64,000 nt of DNA from Streptomyces sp. JHA26 (GCF_002005565.1 NZ_BDJC01000027.1:31342-95341), one strand, 5' to 3'; counted from the first letter of the stretch, positions 38,307-48,038 are shown. Numbers and translations: made by a program. The notes: generated from the sequence alone by a model not told the origin.

Positions 38307-40643
38307 ATGAAACCGACCGCGCCACCAGGAGCAGAGCATTCCGCGCCCTCCGACGCGCCTGTCCTGCGCGCGGCGCGGAAGAATGAGTTCATGAGGCAGC
38401 CGAACACCCAGGCAGAGGTCCAGCACCCGCAGCCCTCCGTGGGCTCCATCGCCGCGCACCGCCCGCACACCGTGGCCGCGACCGTCTCCGACCTGGAGCC
38501 CGACATCGACGCGGACCTGGACGCGTACGAGGAGTCGGCGGCGCCCGGCGCCGACGGCACCGGCACGGACTCCGCCCTGCCCCAGGGCCGCTTCCTGGAC
38601 CGCGAGCGCAGCTGGCTCGCGTTCAACGAGCGCGTCCTCGAGCTCGCCGAGGACCCGAGCACCCCGCTCCTCGAGCGCGCCAACTTCCTCGCGATCTTCG
38701 CCAGCAACCTCGACGAGTTCTTCATGGTCCGCGTCGCCGGCCTGAAGCGCCGCATCGCCACCGGCGTCGCCACCCGCTCCGCCTCCGGCCTCCAGCCCCG
38801 CGAGGTGCTGGAGATGATCTGGGCCCGCTCCCGCGAGCTCATGGCCCGGCACGCCGCCTGCTTCCACGAGGACGTCGCCCCGGCCCTCGCCGACGAGGGC
38901 ATCCACCTGGTCCGCTGGAACGAACTGACGGAGAAGGAGCAGGCCCGCCTGTTCACCCTCTTCCGGCACCAGATCTTCCCCGTCCTGACGCCCCTCGCCG
39001 TCGACCCGGCCCATCCCTTCCCCTACATCTCGGGCCTCTCCCTCAACCTCGCGGTCGTCGTCCGCAACCCGGTCACCGGCCACCGCCACTTCGCCCGCGT
39101 CAAGGTCCCCCCGCTGCTCTCCCGCTTCCTCGAAGCGTCCCCGGGCCGCTACGTCCCCATCGAGGACGTCATCGCCGCCCACCTCGAGGAGCTGTTCCCC
39201 GGCATGGAGGTCCTGGAGCACCACGCCTTCCGCCTCACCCGCAACGAGGACCTGGAGGTCGAGGAGGACGACGCCGAGAACCTCCTCCAGGCCCTCGAGA
39301 AGGAGCTCATGCGGCGCCGCTTCGGCCCGCCGGTCCGCCTGGAGGTGGAGGAGTCCGTCGACCGGGAGGTCCTGGACCTCCTCGTGCGCGAACTGAAGAT
39401 CGGCGAGGCGGAGGTCTACCCCCTCCCCGGCCCCCTGGACCTCACCGGTCTCTTCCGCATCCACAGCCTCGACCGTCCGGAGCTGAAGTACCAGAAGTTC
39501 GTCGCCGGCACCCACCGCGACCTCGCCGAGGTCGAGTCGGCGTCGGCGCCGGACGTCTTCGCCGCCCTGCGCAGCCGCGACGTCCTGCTCCACCACCCGT
39601 ACGACTCGTTCTCCACCTCCGTGCAGGCCTTCCTGGAGCAGGCGGCGGCCGACCCGGACGTCCTCGCGATCAAGCAGACGCTGTACCGCACCTCCGGCGA
39701 CTCCCCGATAGTCGACGCGCTCATCGACGCGGCCGAGTCCGGCAAGCAGGTCCTCGTCCTGGTCGAGATCAAGGCCCGCTTCGACGAGTCCGCCAACATC
39801 AAGTGGGCCCGCAAGCTGGAGGAGGCCGGCTGCCACGTCGTCTACGGGCTGGTCGGCCTGAAGACGCACTGCAAGCTGTCCCTGGTCGTCCGCCAGGAGG
39901 GCGACACCCTGCGCCGGTACAGCCACGTCGGCACGGGCAACTACCACCCGAAGACGGCCCGCCTCTACGAGGACCTCGGTCTGCTCACCGCGGACCCGCA
40001 GGTCGGCGCGGACCTCTCCGACCTGTTCAACCGCCTCTCCGGCTACTCGCGCCGCGAGACCTACCGCCGCCTGCTCGTCGCGCCCAAGTCCCTGCGCGAC
40101 GGCCTGGTCTCCCGCATCCACAAGGAGATCCAGCACCACCGCGCCGGCCGCCCCGCCTCCATCCGCATCAAGGTCAACTCGATGGTCGACGAGGCCGTGA
40201 TCGACGCGTGCTACCACGCGTCCCGGGCGGGCGTCCCGGTCGACGTGTGGGTGCGCGGCATCTGCGCGCTGCGCCCGGGCGTGGCGGGGCTGTCGGAGAA
40301 CATCCGGGTCCGTTCCGTCCTCGGCCGCTTCCTGGAGCACTCGCGCGTCTTCGCCTTCGGCAACGGCGGCGAGTCCGAGGTGTGGTTCGGCAGCGCCGAC
40401 ATGATGCACCGCAACCTCGACCGCCGTATCGAGGCACTCGTCCGGGTCACCGACCCGGCCCACCGGGCGGCCCTCAACCGGCTGTTGGAGACCGGCATGT
40501 CCGACGGCACCGCCTCCTGGCACCTCGGCCCGGACGGCGAGTGGACCCGGCACGCGACCGACGCGGACGGCCAGCCCCTGCGCAACGTCCAGGAGATGCT
40601 CATAGACGCCCGGAGGCGCCGGCGTGGCACAGCGACACCCTGA
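38307..40643 (+). CDS. ppk: polyphosphate kinase Ppk (PPK1)
   Basis: 778 residues from ATG 38307; ATG 38391 (750 residues, GGAAG upstream) is an alternative start, since the first ~90 residues are disordered. Domain order of PPK1: N (FLDRERSWLAFNERVLELAE), head, and two PLD-like catalytic domains. The phospho-His is His521 in GLKTHCKLSLVVR, the second catalytic His is His678 in FLEHSRVF, and YSHVGTGNYHPKTA binds nucleotide. It makes or breaks polyphosphate with ATP/ADP. In Streptomyces ppk is PhoP-controlled and affects antibiotic production. The stop overlaps a CHAD-domain gene by 20 bases. Confidence 0.94.
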   Translation: MKPTAPPGAEHSAPSDAPVLRAARKNEFMRQPNTQAEVQHPQPSVGSIAAHRPHTVAATVSDLEPDIDADLDAYEESAAPGADGTGTDSALPQGRFLDRERSWLAFNERVLELAEDPSTPLLERANFLAIFASNLDEFFMVRVAGLKRRIATGVATRSASGLQPREVLEMIWARSRELMARHAACFHEDVAPALADEGIHLVRWNELTEKEQARLFTLFRHQIFPVLTPLAVDPAHPFPYISGLSLNLAVVVRNPVTGHRHFARVKVPPLLSRFLEASPGRYVPIEDVIAAHLEELFPGMEVLEHHAFRLTRNEDLEVEEDDAENLLQALEKELMRRRFGPPVRLEVEESVDREVLDLLVRELKIGEAEVYPLPGPLDLTGLFRIHSLDRPELKYQKFVAGTHRDLAEVESASAPDVFAALRSRDVLLHHPYDSFSTSVQAFLEQAAADPDVLAIKQTLYRTSGDSPIVDALIDAAESGKQVLVLVEIKARFDESANIKWARKLEEAGCHVVYGLVGLKTHCKLSLVVRQEGDTLRRYSHVGTGNYHPKTARLYEDLGLLTADPQVGADLSDLFNRLSGYSRRETYRRLLVAPKSLRDGLVSRIHKEIQHHRAGRPASIRIKVNSMVDEAVIDACYHASRAGVPVDVWVRGICALRPGVAGLSENIRVRSVLGRFLEHSRVFAFGNGGESEVWFGSADMMHRNLDRRIEALVRVTDPAHRAALNRLLETGMSDGTASWHLGPDGEWTRHATDADGQPLRNVQEMLIDARRRRRGTATP

Positions 40644-41763
40644 TCCGACGAACTCCCCGGCCGGTCCGGCCGGACCGGTGCCCGTGGAAGCCCTCGCGCG
40701 CTACCTCCGCGCCCAGGCCACGGAGTTCCTCCGCGCCCTGCGACTGCACCGCGGGTCGGGCGCGGGGACGGGCGCGAACGGTCCGGCCGGCAAGGGCGCG
40801 GACGACGGCGCCGCGGGCCCCGTGGACGCGGTCCGCGCCCTGCGCCGCGCGGCACGCCGCCTCAGCGGCACCCTGCACACCTACCAGCCGCTGCTCGACG
40901 CCGACTGGGCGGAGGCCATGCGCCCCGAACTGGCCTGGCTGTCCGGCACGCTGGCGATGGAGCACGCGTACGCCTCGCGCCTGGAACGCCTGCTCCAGGC
41001 GCTGCACCGCCTGTCCGGCTCGTCGGAGCTCCCGGCACGCCGGCAGGTGGCGGCCGCGGCCGTGTCCGCGGGCCTCCCCGCGTCCCCCGCGCTCCCGTCG
41101 GCCCCCGCGCCCCCCGACCGCGGCAGCCTCACCGTGGGCGCGGCCAAGGCGGGCGCCCTGCTCGACCGCCAGCTGACCCTGGCCCGCACCCGGGCCCACT
41201 CCACCGCCCTGCAGGCCCTGGGCAGCAGCCGCTTCCACGCGGTCGCCGACAAGGTCGCGTTACTGGCCAGCGAGGTCCCCCTGCGGGCGACCGCCGACGC
41301 CGCCGTCGACCTCCGCCCGCTGGCCGGCGCGGCACAGGGCCGCCTCGTCGACGCGGTGACCGCGCTGCCCCTGGTCACCGCGGGCCACCCGTACAACGCG
41401 GAGGCGCTGGTCCACGGCCTGTCCCCGGACCCGGCACCCCACCCGCAGGACGCCCCCTGGCACCAGGTGCGCCTGCTGCTGCGCCTGCACCGGTACGCAC
41501 GCGAGGTCCTGGCCGGCGAGGACGGCCCGAGCGGCGAGGACGCCCGGCTGCTCACCGCGGGCCAGGCCCTCGACCGCCACCGCGACGCGTCGGAGGCCGC
41601 CGCCGCGGCGGCCCAGGCCGCCCGCACGCCGCGCATCACCCCGGCGACGGCGTACGCCCTCGGCGTGCTCCACGCCGACCAGCGCCACGAGGTCGAGGCG
41701 GCACGGTACGCGTTCCAGCGCGACTGGCAGAACGGGACCGTCCGCCCGACGCCGGCACCGTGA
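40624..41763 (+). CDS. CHAD-domain polyphosphate-binding protein with a TTA codon
   Basis: 379 residues. Helical CHAD domain (about 15-370) with conserved His/Arg-rich helices (VDAVRALRRAARRLSGTLHTYQPLLD, ARYAF). CHAD domains bind polyphosphate and are often encoded beside ppk. GTG 40624 overlaps the ppk end by 20 bases, so the two are co-regulated. Leu213 is encoded by TTA (41260-41262), the codon read by the developmentally regulated bldA tRNA, so production should depend on BldA. No other TTA codon in the neighbouring genes is seen. Confidence 0.85.
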   Translation: MAQRHPDPTNSPAGPAGPVPVEALARYLRAQATEFLRALRLHRGSGAGTGANGPAGKGADDGAAGPVDAVRALRRAARRLSGTLHTYQPLLDADWAEAMRPELAWLSGTLAMEHAYASRLERLLQALHRLSGSSELPARRQVAAAAVSAGLPASPALPSAPAPPDRGSLTVGAAKAGALLDRQLTLARTRAHSTALQALGSSRFHAVADKVALLASEVPLRATADAAVDLRPLAGAAQGRLVDAVTALPLVTAGHPYNAEALVHGLSPDPAPHPQDAPWHQVRLLLRLHRYAREVLAGEDGPSGEDARLLTAGQALDRHRDASEAAAAAAQAARTPRITPATAYALGVLHADQRHEVEAARYAFQRDWQNGTVRPTPAP

Positions 41764-41902
41764 ACCGCGACGGGACGGCGTTCCCCGCACGAGCACTCCG
41801 GAGGACACCGCCGTCCGCGCGGCCGCCCGCGCCCGGGCGGGGACGCCCCGTACGACGGGTGACCCGGGACCTCGCCGTGTCATCGACGTAAGCATTCCGT
41901 GA

Positions 41903-41979
41903 CCTCACCGCACCGTCCTCAGGGGTTCACCCCTCGTTCATGCACGCCCATCGGCGGCTTCACCTGTTCTGCCTAATTT
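41903..41979 (+). promoter_or_regulatory. PHO-box array and promoter of pstS
   Basis: Direct 11-bp repeats in one register: CCTCACCGCAC (41903), CGTCCTCAGGG (41914), GTTCACCCCTC (41925), GTTCATGCACG (41936), CCCATCGGCGG (41947), CTTCACCTGTT (41958). The units at 41925, 41936 and 41958 fit the PhoP consensus GTTCACC well. A -10 box TAATTT is at 41974-41979, with the repeats covering the -35 position, so PhoP would act as an activator under phosphate starvation. The rest of the 320-base gap (41764-42083) holds no gene. Confidence 0.85.
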
Positions 41980-42083
41980 CGGCCTTACCCGACACGGGCC
42001 GCGTCGCGAGAACGCGCCCGTGTCACCAGTCCTCGCACGCCGCCGGAATTCAGGACGGCGGCTCCTGGAAGGAACTCCCTCAA

Positions 42084-43208
42084 GTGAAGCTTCAGCGCAT
42101 GAACCGGCGGGCCCTCGCTCTCGGTGCTCTCGCCGTCTCCGGCGCCCTGGCCCTCACGGCGTGCGGCTCCGACGACACCGGTGACAGCGGCAGCGGCGGC
42201 GCCACCGCGAGCACGCAGGCCGGCAACATCAAGTGCGACGACGCCAGTGGCCAGCTCCTCGCCGACGGCTCGTCCGCGCAGAAGAACGCGATCGACGCGT
42301 GGGTGAAGCAGTTCTCCGCCGCGTGCAAGGGCGTCCAGATCAACTACAAGGGCGGCGGCTCCGGCGCCGGCATCACCGCGTTCACCCAGGGCACGGTCGG
42401 TTTCGCCGGCTCGGACTCCGCGCTGGACGCCGAGGAGATCACCGCCACCAAGAAGGTCTGCTCCGGCGGCCAGGGCATCGACCTGCCGATGGTCGGCGGC
42501 CCGATCGCCGTGGCGTACCACCTCGAGGGCGTCGACAACCTCGTCCTGGACGCGCCGACCCTGGCGAAGATCTTCAGCGGCAAGATCAAGAACTGGAACG
42601 ACCCGGCGATCGCGAAGCTGAACCCCGACGCCAAGCTCCCCGACCTGAAGATCCAGGCGTTCCACCGCTCCGAGGACTCCGGCACCACGGACAACTTCAC
42701 CAAGTACCTGATCAAGACCACCCCGGAGAACTGGAAGTACGAGGGCGGCAAGGCCTGGACGGCCCCCGGCGGCCAGTCCGCGTCCGGCTCCTCCGGCGTC
42801 GCCCAGCAGGTCAAGCAGACCAACGGCGCGATCAGCTACATGGAACTCTCCTACGCCAAGGGCTCCTCCGTGGTCGCCATCGACACGGGCGCCTCCCAGC
42901 CCGTCAAGGCCTCGGTCGAGGGCGCCACCAAGGCCATCGCGGACGCCAAGGTCGTCGGCACCGGCAAGGACCTGGCCCTGGAGCTGAACTACGCCACCAA
43001 GGCCGAGGGCGCCTACCCGATCACCCTGGTCACCTACGAGATCGTCTGCGACAAGGGCAACAAGGCGGAGAGCCTGCCGACCGTCAAGGCGTTCCTGAAC
43101 TACATCGCCAGCGAGGACGGCCAGCAGGTCCTCGCCGACCACGACTACGCCCCCATGCCCGACGAGATCATCACCAAGGTCCGCAGCACCATCGCCGGCC
43201 TGAGCTGA
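42084..43208 (+). CDS. pstS: phosphate-binding lipoprotein PstS
   Basis: 374 residues. Signal peptide with lipobox LTAC at Cys27, a Gly/Ser/Thr linker, then a two-domain phosphate-binding protein with the anion-binding motifs GSSAQKN and RSEDSGTTDNFTKYL. It captures phosphate outside the membrane for PstCAB. GTG 42084 is preceded by GAAGGAA; the internal Met six codons later is the other option. First gene of the pst operon, behind a PHO-box array. Confidence 0.95.
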   Translation: MKLQRMNRRALALGALAVSGALALTACGSDDTGDSGSGGATASTQAGNIKCDDASGQLLADGSSAQKNAIDAWVKQFSAACKGVQINYKGGGSGAGITAFTQGTVGFAGSDSALDAEEITATKKVCSGGQGIDLPMVGGPIAVAYHLEGVDNLVLDAPTLAKIFSGKIKNWNDPAIAKLNPDAKLPDLKIQAFHRSEDSGTTDNFTKYLIKTTPENWKYEGGKAWTAPGGQSASGSSGVAQQVKQTNGAISYMELSYAKGSSVVAIDTGASQPVKASVEGATKAIADAKVVGTGKDLALELNYATKAEGAYPITLVTYEIVCDKGNKAESLPTVKAFLNYIASEDGQQVLADHDYAPMPDEIITKVRSTIAGLS

Positions 43209-43312
43209 CCCGAGTGTGCGGTCCGGTCCCCCCGCGGGACCGGACCGCACCGTCCGGTGCACCGCCGCCAGGAGCCCCGCGCACAGCGGGGCACCGCAGA
43301 CCGGAGAACCCG

Positions 43313-44311
43313 ATGGACACAACCACGAAGACACCTCCTCTTCCACCCCAGCCGACCGTGGCCGAGCACGAGCGCACCGTCCGCGGCGCCACCCGTCCCG
43401 GAGACCGCGTCTTCCTCGGTCTCGCCCGTGGCTCGGGCATCTTCCTGCTGGTGATCATGGCCGCCATCGCGGTCTTCCTCACCTGGCGCGCCGCCGTCGC
43501 CATCGGCAAGAACGAGGGCAACTTCCTCACGACCTTCGAGTGGAACACCGGCGGCACCGAGCCGGTCTTCGGCATCGCGGTCCTGGCCTACGGCACGATC
43601 GTCTCCTCGATCATCGCCATGGTCCTCGCGGTCCCGATCGCCGTCGCCATCGCGCTGTTCCTCACCCACTACGCCCCGCGCAGGCTGAGCGGCCCGATCG
43701 CCTACGTGATCGACCTGCTCGCCGCCGTGCCGTCCATCGTGTACGGCCTGTGGGGAGCCCTGATCCTCGTCCCGCACATGAACGGCCTCTTCGGCTGGCT
43801 GAACGACTACTTCCGCTGGACCGGCATCTTCTCGTGGGAGGAGGGGCCGGCCCGCTCGATGCTCACCGTCGGCATCCTGCTCGCGATCATGATCCTGCCG
43901 ATCATCACCAACGTGAGCCGCGAGGTGTTCCGGCAGGTCCCGCGGATGAACGAGGAGGCCGCCCTGGCCCTCGGCGCCACGCGCTGGGAGGTCATCCGGA
44001 TGTCGGTGCTGCCCTTCGGCCGCTCCGGTGTGATATCCGCCTCGATGCTCGGCCTCGGCCGCGCGCTCGGCGAGACGATGGCCGTCGCCACCGTGCTCTC
44101 CCCGGACTTCCTGATCCACGGCAGCCTGCTCGACGCGGGCGGCGGCACCTTCGCCCAGAACATCGCCAGCAAGTTCGGTGAGGCGGACGAGTTCGGCCGT
44201 GACGCGCTGATCGCCTCCGGTCTCGTCCTGTTCGTCATCACCCTGCTGGTCAACGGCGCGGCCCGCATGATCATCGCCCGCCGCAAGGAGTACTCGGGGG
44301 CCAACGCATGA
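43313..44311 (+). CDS. pstC: phosphate ABC transporter permease PstC
   Basis: 332 residues with about six membrane helices and the permease EAA loop NEEAALALGATRWEVIRMSVLPFGRSG contacting PstB. The N-terminal 40 residues are cytoplasmic. ATG 43313 after GGAGA, 104 bases after pstS; the stop overlaps pstA by ATGA. The gap has short G/C inverted repeats that may slow transcription, consistent with a higher level of pstS mRNA. Confidence 0.95.
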   Translation: MDTTTKTPPLPPQPTVAEHERTVRGATRPGDRVFLGLARGSGIFLLVIMAAIAVFLTWRAAVAIGKNEGNFLTTFEWNTGGTEPVFGIAVLAYGTIVSSIIAMVLAVPIAVAIALFLTHYAPRRLSGPIAYVIDLLAAVPSIVYGLWGALILVPHMNGLFGWLNDYFRWTGIFSWEEGPARSMLTVGILLAIMILPIITNVSREVFRQVPRMNEEAALALGATRWEVIRMSVLPFGRSGVISASMLGLGRALGETMAVATVLSPDFLIHGSLLDAGGGTFAQNIASKFGEADEFGRDALIASGLVLFVITLLVNGAARMIIARRKEYSGANA

Positions 44312-45363
44312 GCACCACGACCGTCCAGCACCCGAGCACGCTCCAGGGCGCCCGGCTGCCGAAGTGGTCCCCCTGGGCCATCGCCGCGGGGTCGCTCGCC
44401 GTCTCCGTCGGCCTCGGCCCGGCCGTCGGCATCGACAGCCAGGTCCAGTGGGGCCTGATCGCCGCGGTGCTCTTCGTCCTCGGCACGTACGTCATCGCCA
44501 CCCGCGTCGAGGGCAGGCGTCAGGCCAAGGACCGCGTCGCGACCTCGCTGGTCTGGGTCGCCTTCCTGCTCGCCGTGGTGCCGCTGGTCTCCCTGGTGTG
44601 GACGACCGTCTCCCGCGGTGTGAAGGTCCTCGACGGCTACTTCCTGAGCCACTCCATGGGCGTCGTCGCCGACACCGAGCCCGGCGGCGGCATCTACCAC
44701 GCCATCATCGGCACCGTGGAGCAGGTCGGCATCGCCACCCTGATCGCCGCGCCGATCGGCGTGCTCACCGCGATCTACCTGGTCGAGTACGGCCGCGGTC
44801 ACCTGGCCCGCGCCGTCACCTTCTTCGTCGACGTGATGACCGGCATCCCGTCGATCGTCGCCGGTCTGTTCATCCTCAGCCTCCTGCTCATCTTCGACCT
44901 GGGCTTCTCCGGCTTCGCGGGCGCCCTCGCCCTCGCGATCCTGATGATGCCGGTCGTGGTCCGCTCCACGGAGGAGATGCTCAAGCTCGTCCCGAACGAG
45001 CTGCGTGAGGCGTCCCTGGCGCTGGGCGTGCCCAAGTGGCGCACCATCCTGAAGGTGGTCCTGCCGACGGCGGTCGGCGGTATCGCCACCGGTGTGATGC
45101 TGGCGGTGGCCCGCATCGCCGGTGAGACCGCGCCCGTCCTGCTGCTGGTGTTCGGCAACCCGTTCATCAACAACGACCCCTTCGAGGGGGCGCAGGCGTC
45201 GCTGCCGCTGTACGTCTACCAGCAGTACGCGAACAGCGCGGGCTCGGAACCGGCGTACGACCGCGCCTGGGCCGCGGCCCTCACCCTGATCGCCTTCGTG
45301 ATGATCCTCAACCTCGCGGCCCGCGGCATCGCCCGCTGGAAGGCCCCGAAGACCGGTCGCTGA
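44308..45363 (+). CDS. pstA: phosphate ABC transporter permease PstA
   Basis: 351 residues, about seven to eight membrane helices, EAA loop NELREASLALGVPKWRTILKVVLPTAVGG. It pairs with PstC to form the phosphate channel. ATG 44308 overlaps the pstC stop by ATGA; pstB follows 83 bases later. The N-terminal ~60 residues hold extra hydrophobic segments typical for Streptomyces PstA. Confidence 0.95.
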   Translation: MSTTTVQHPSTLQGARLPKWSPWAIAAGSLAVSVGLGPAVGIDSQVQWGLIAAVLFVLGTYVIATRVEGRRQAKDRVATSLVWVAFLLAVVPLVSLVWTTVSRGVKVLDGYFLSHSMGVVADTEPGGGIYHAIIGTVEQVGIATLIAAPIGVLTAIYLVEYGRGHLARAVTFFVDVMTGIPSIVAGLFILSLLLIFDLGFSGFAGALALAILMMPVVVRSTEEMLKLVPNELREASLALGVPKWRTILKVVLPTAVGGIATGVMLAVARIAGETAPVLLLVFGNPFINNDPFEGAQASLPLYVYQQYANSAGSEPAYDRAWAAALTLIAFVMILNLAARGIARWKAPKTGR

Positions 45364-45446
45364 AGCGTCCATGTGCGGCTACCGCCGCGTGGGGCCATAC
45401 AGCGACCGATCTCCGAAGACTTTTCCCGAAAGAAGCAGTGATTCCC

Positions 45447-46223
45447 ATGGCCAAGCGCATCGATGTCAGCGGCCTCAACGCCTACTACGGCTCCTTCCTG
45501 GCCATCGAGGACATCTCGATGACCGTCGAGCCCCGCTCCGTGACGGCCTTCATCGGCCCGTCCGGCTGCGGCAAGTCGACCTTCCTGCGCACGCTCAACC
45601 GCATGCACGAGGTCACCCCCGGCGGCCGGGTGGACGGCAAGGTCATGCTCGACGACGAGAACCTCTACGGCGCCGGCATCGACCCGGTGTCCGTGCGCCG
45701 CGAGGTCGGCATGGTCTTCCAGCGCCCCAACCCGTTCCCGACGATGTCGGTCTACGACAACGTGGCGGCGGGCCTGCGCCTGAACGGCAAGTACAGGAAG
45801 TCCCAGCTGGACGACGTCGTCGAGAAGTCCCTCAAGGGCGCCAACCTCTGGAACGAGGTCAAGGACCGCCTGAACAAGCCGGGCTCCGGCCTCTCCGGCG
45901 GCCAGCAGCAGCGCCTGTGCATCGCGCGGGCGATCGCGGTGGAGCCGAAGGTCCTCCTCATGGACGAGCCCTGCTCCGCCCTGGACCCGATCTCCACCCT
46001 CGCCATCGAGGACCTGATCGGCGAGCTGAAGGAGCGGTTCACGATCGTCATCGTGACGCACAACATGCAGCAGGCGGCCCGCGTCTCCGACCGCACCGCC
46101 TTCTTCAACCTGGCGGCCGTCGGCCAGCCCGGCAAGCTGATCGAGATCGACGACACGGAGCGCATCTTCTCCAACCCGTCGGTCCAGGCCACGGAGGACT
46201 ACATCTCCGGCCGCTTCGGCTAG
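45447..46223 (+). CDS. pstB: phosphate ABC transporter ATPase PstB
   Basis: 258 residues, standard PstB length. Walker A IGPSGCGKSTFLR, Q-loop FQRPNPFPTMSVYDNV (diagnostic for PstB), signature GLSGGQQQRLCIARAIA, Walker B VLLMDEPCSALDP and His switch VTHNMQQA. It energises phosphate import. An upstream in-frame GTG (45438) is nearer to the AAAGAAG site and could be the real start. The operon ends with a 14-bp hairpin. Confidence 0.95.
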   Translation: MAKRIDVSGLNAYYGSFLAIEDISMTVEPRSVTAFIGPSGCGKSTFLRTLNRMHEVTPGGRVDGKVMLDDENLYGAGIDPVSVRREVGMVFQRPNPFPTMSVYDNVAAGLRLNGKYRKSQLDDVVEKSLKGANLWNEVKDRLNKPGSGLSGGQQQRLCIARAIAVEPKVLLMDEPCSALDPISTLAIEDLIGELKERFTIVIVTHNMQQAARVSDRTAFFNLAAVGQPGKLIEIDDTERIFSNPSVQATEDYISGRFG

Positions 46224-46274
46224 GTCGTGAACTCCTCGCGGTGCTGCATGGCGGTGCCACCGCGAGGCGCAGAA

Positions 46275-46305
46275 GGGCCCGCCCCCGGAATCCGGGGGCG
46301 GGCCC
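46275..46305. terminator. bidirectional terminator between pstB and pit
   Basis: GGGCCCGCCCCCGG (46275-46288) and CCGGGGGCGGGCCC (46292-46305) form a perfect 14-bp stem with an AAT loop between two converging genes. Confidence 0.85.
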
Positions 46306-46374
46306 ATCGATGTGCGTGGCCGCGGGCAGTCGTACCGGGACGCGTGCGCCCCGCCGCTCCCGGCAGCCGGCGCG

Positions 46375-47373
46375 CTACAGCACCGCCAGATCCACCAGCC
46401 AGTACGAACACGCGGCCACCACCGCAGCCGCCGGCATGGTGATGAACCACCCCAGGATGATGTTCTTCGCGACGCCCCACCGCACCGCGTTCACCCGCTT
46501 CGTGGCCCCCACGCCCATGATCGCCGACGTGATCACGTGCGTCGTGGAGATCGGCGCGTGGAACACGAACGCGGACCCGAACATGATCGACGCACCCGTC
46601 GTCTCCGCGGCGAACCCCTGCGGCGGATCGAGCTCGATGATCTTCCGCCCCAGCGTCCGCATGATCCGCCAGCCGCCCGCGTACGTCCCGAGCGACAGCA
46701 TCAACGCGCAAGCGATCTTCACCCACACCGGGATCGGATCGCCGTAGTCCTCGACGTCGGCGATGACCAGCGCCATCACCACGATGCCCATGGTCTTCTG
46801 CGCGTCCTGCAGGCCGTGGCCCAGCGCCATGCCCGCCGCCGACACCGTCTGCGCGATACGGAATCCCCGCTTCGCCTTGTGGGGGTTGGCCCGCCGGAAC
46901 ATCCACATGATCACCGCCATGACGAGGTAGCCGACGACCAGACCGATCACCGGCGACACGAACATCGGGATGATGATCTTGTCGACCACTCCGTGCCAGT
47001 ACACGGTCGTGCTGCCCGCCAGCGCCGCGCCGACCATGCCGCCGAACAGCGCGTGCGAGGACGACGAGGGCAGGCCGAAGTACCAGGTGATGAGGTTCCA
47101 CACGATGGCGCCGATCAGCGCCGCGAAGAGGATCCCCATCCCCTTCGAGCCCTCGGGTGTCTCGATCAGCCCCTCACTGACGGTCTTGGCGACCCCGGAA
47201 CCGAGGAAGGCGCCGGCGAGGTTCATCACGGCGGCCATCGCGAGCGCCGCCCGAGGCGTCAGCGCCCGCGTCGACACGGACGTCGCGATCGCGTTCGCCG
47301 AGTCGTGGAAACCGTTGGTGTACGTGAAGAAGAGCGCGACCCCGATGGTCACGATCAGAGCGAAGGTGTCCAT
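46375..47373 (-). CDS. pit: low-affinity inorganic phosphate transporter Pit
   Basis: 332 residues with about ten helices and the duplicated PiT signatures: NGFHDSANAIATSVSTRAL near the N-terminus, GLPSSSSHALFGG and APISTTHVITSAIMGVG later. It imports metal-phosphate with protons. ATG 47373 lies 7 bases after the stop of the DUF47 gene, so both form an operon. Such pairs are usual in bacteria: the PhoU-like partner is thought to regulate the transporter. Confidence 0.94.
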   Translation of the reverse strand: MDTFALIVTIGVALFFTYTNGFHDSANAIATSVSTRALTPRAALAMAAVMNLAGAFLGSGVAKTVSEGLIETPEGSKGMGILFAALIGAIVWNLITWYFGLPSSSSHALFGGMVGAALAGSTTVYWHGVVDKIIIPMFVSPVIGLVVGYLVMAVIMWMFRRANPHKAKRGFRIAQTVSAAGMALGHGLQDAQKTMGIVVMALVIADVEDYGDPIPVWVKIACALMLSLGTYAGGWRIMRTLGRKIIELDPPQGFAAETTGASIMFGSAFVFHAPISTTHVITSAIMGVGATKRVNAVRWGVAKNIILGWFITMPAAAVVAACSYWLVDLAVL

Positions 47374-47380
47374 GGAGGGG

Positions 47381-48001
47381 TCAGGACTCCTTGACCGCGA
47401 TGGTCTCCACCGTGTTCGCCACGTGCTCGAACGCGTCCGCCGCCTCTTCCAGCACGTCCACGATCTGCTTCAGCTTGAGCACCTCCATGGCGTCGTACTT
47501 GCCGTTGAAGAGGTGGGCCAGCAGCTTGCGGTGGATCTGGTCGGCCTGGTTCTCGAGCCGGTTGACCTCGATCCAGTACTCGGTGAGGTTGTCCATGGTC
47601 CGCAGGTTCGGCATGGCCTCGGCGGTCAGCTCGGCGGCCCGCGCGAGCACCTCGATCTGCTGGTCGACGCCCTTGGGCAGCTCCTCGACGTTGTAGAGGA
47701 CGACCAGGTCGACGGCCTCCTCCATGAAGTCCATGATGTCGTCGAGGGACGACGCGAGGGAGTAGATGTCCTCGCGGTCGAACGGCGTGATGAACGAGGA
47801 GTTCAGCTGGTGGAAGATCGCGTGCGTGGCGTCGTCACCCGCGTGTTCGGCGGCCCGCATACGCTCTGCGATCTCGGCTCGGGCGGGTGCGTCCGCCCCG
47901 AGCAGTTCCATCAGGAGCTTGGAGCCCGTGACAATGTTGTCCGCGGACGCGGCGAACATGTCGTAGAAGCTCGTCTCCCTGGGGGTCAGACGAAAGCGCA
48001 C
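47381..48001 (-). CDS. DUF47 PhoU-like regulator of Pit
   Basis: 206 residues, all-helical PhoU/DUF47 fold with the acidic metal-binding motifs ERMRAAEHAGDDATH and ALASSLDDIMDFMEEAVD type E/D-x3-D. GTG 48001 after GAGGACC. It is the first gene of the pit operon. A promoter with -35 TTAGCC and -10 TAGCAT (18-base spacer) lies upstream on the minus strand, within the region shared with csoR. Confidence 0.93.
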   Translation of the reverse strand: MRFRLTPRETSFYDMFAASADNIVTGSKLLMELLGADAPARAEIAERMRAAEHAGDDATHAIFHQLNSSFITPFDREDIYSLASSLDDIMDFMEEAVDLVVLYNVEELPKGVDQQIEVLARAAELTAEAMPNLRTMDNLTEYWIEVNRLENQADQIHRKLLAHLFNGKYDAMEVLKLKQIVDVLEEAADAFEHVANTVETIAVKES

Positions 48002-48038
48002 GTGGGGTCCTCGGGGTGCATCGGTTTCGGTCAGGCTG

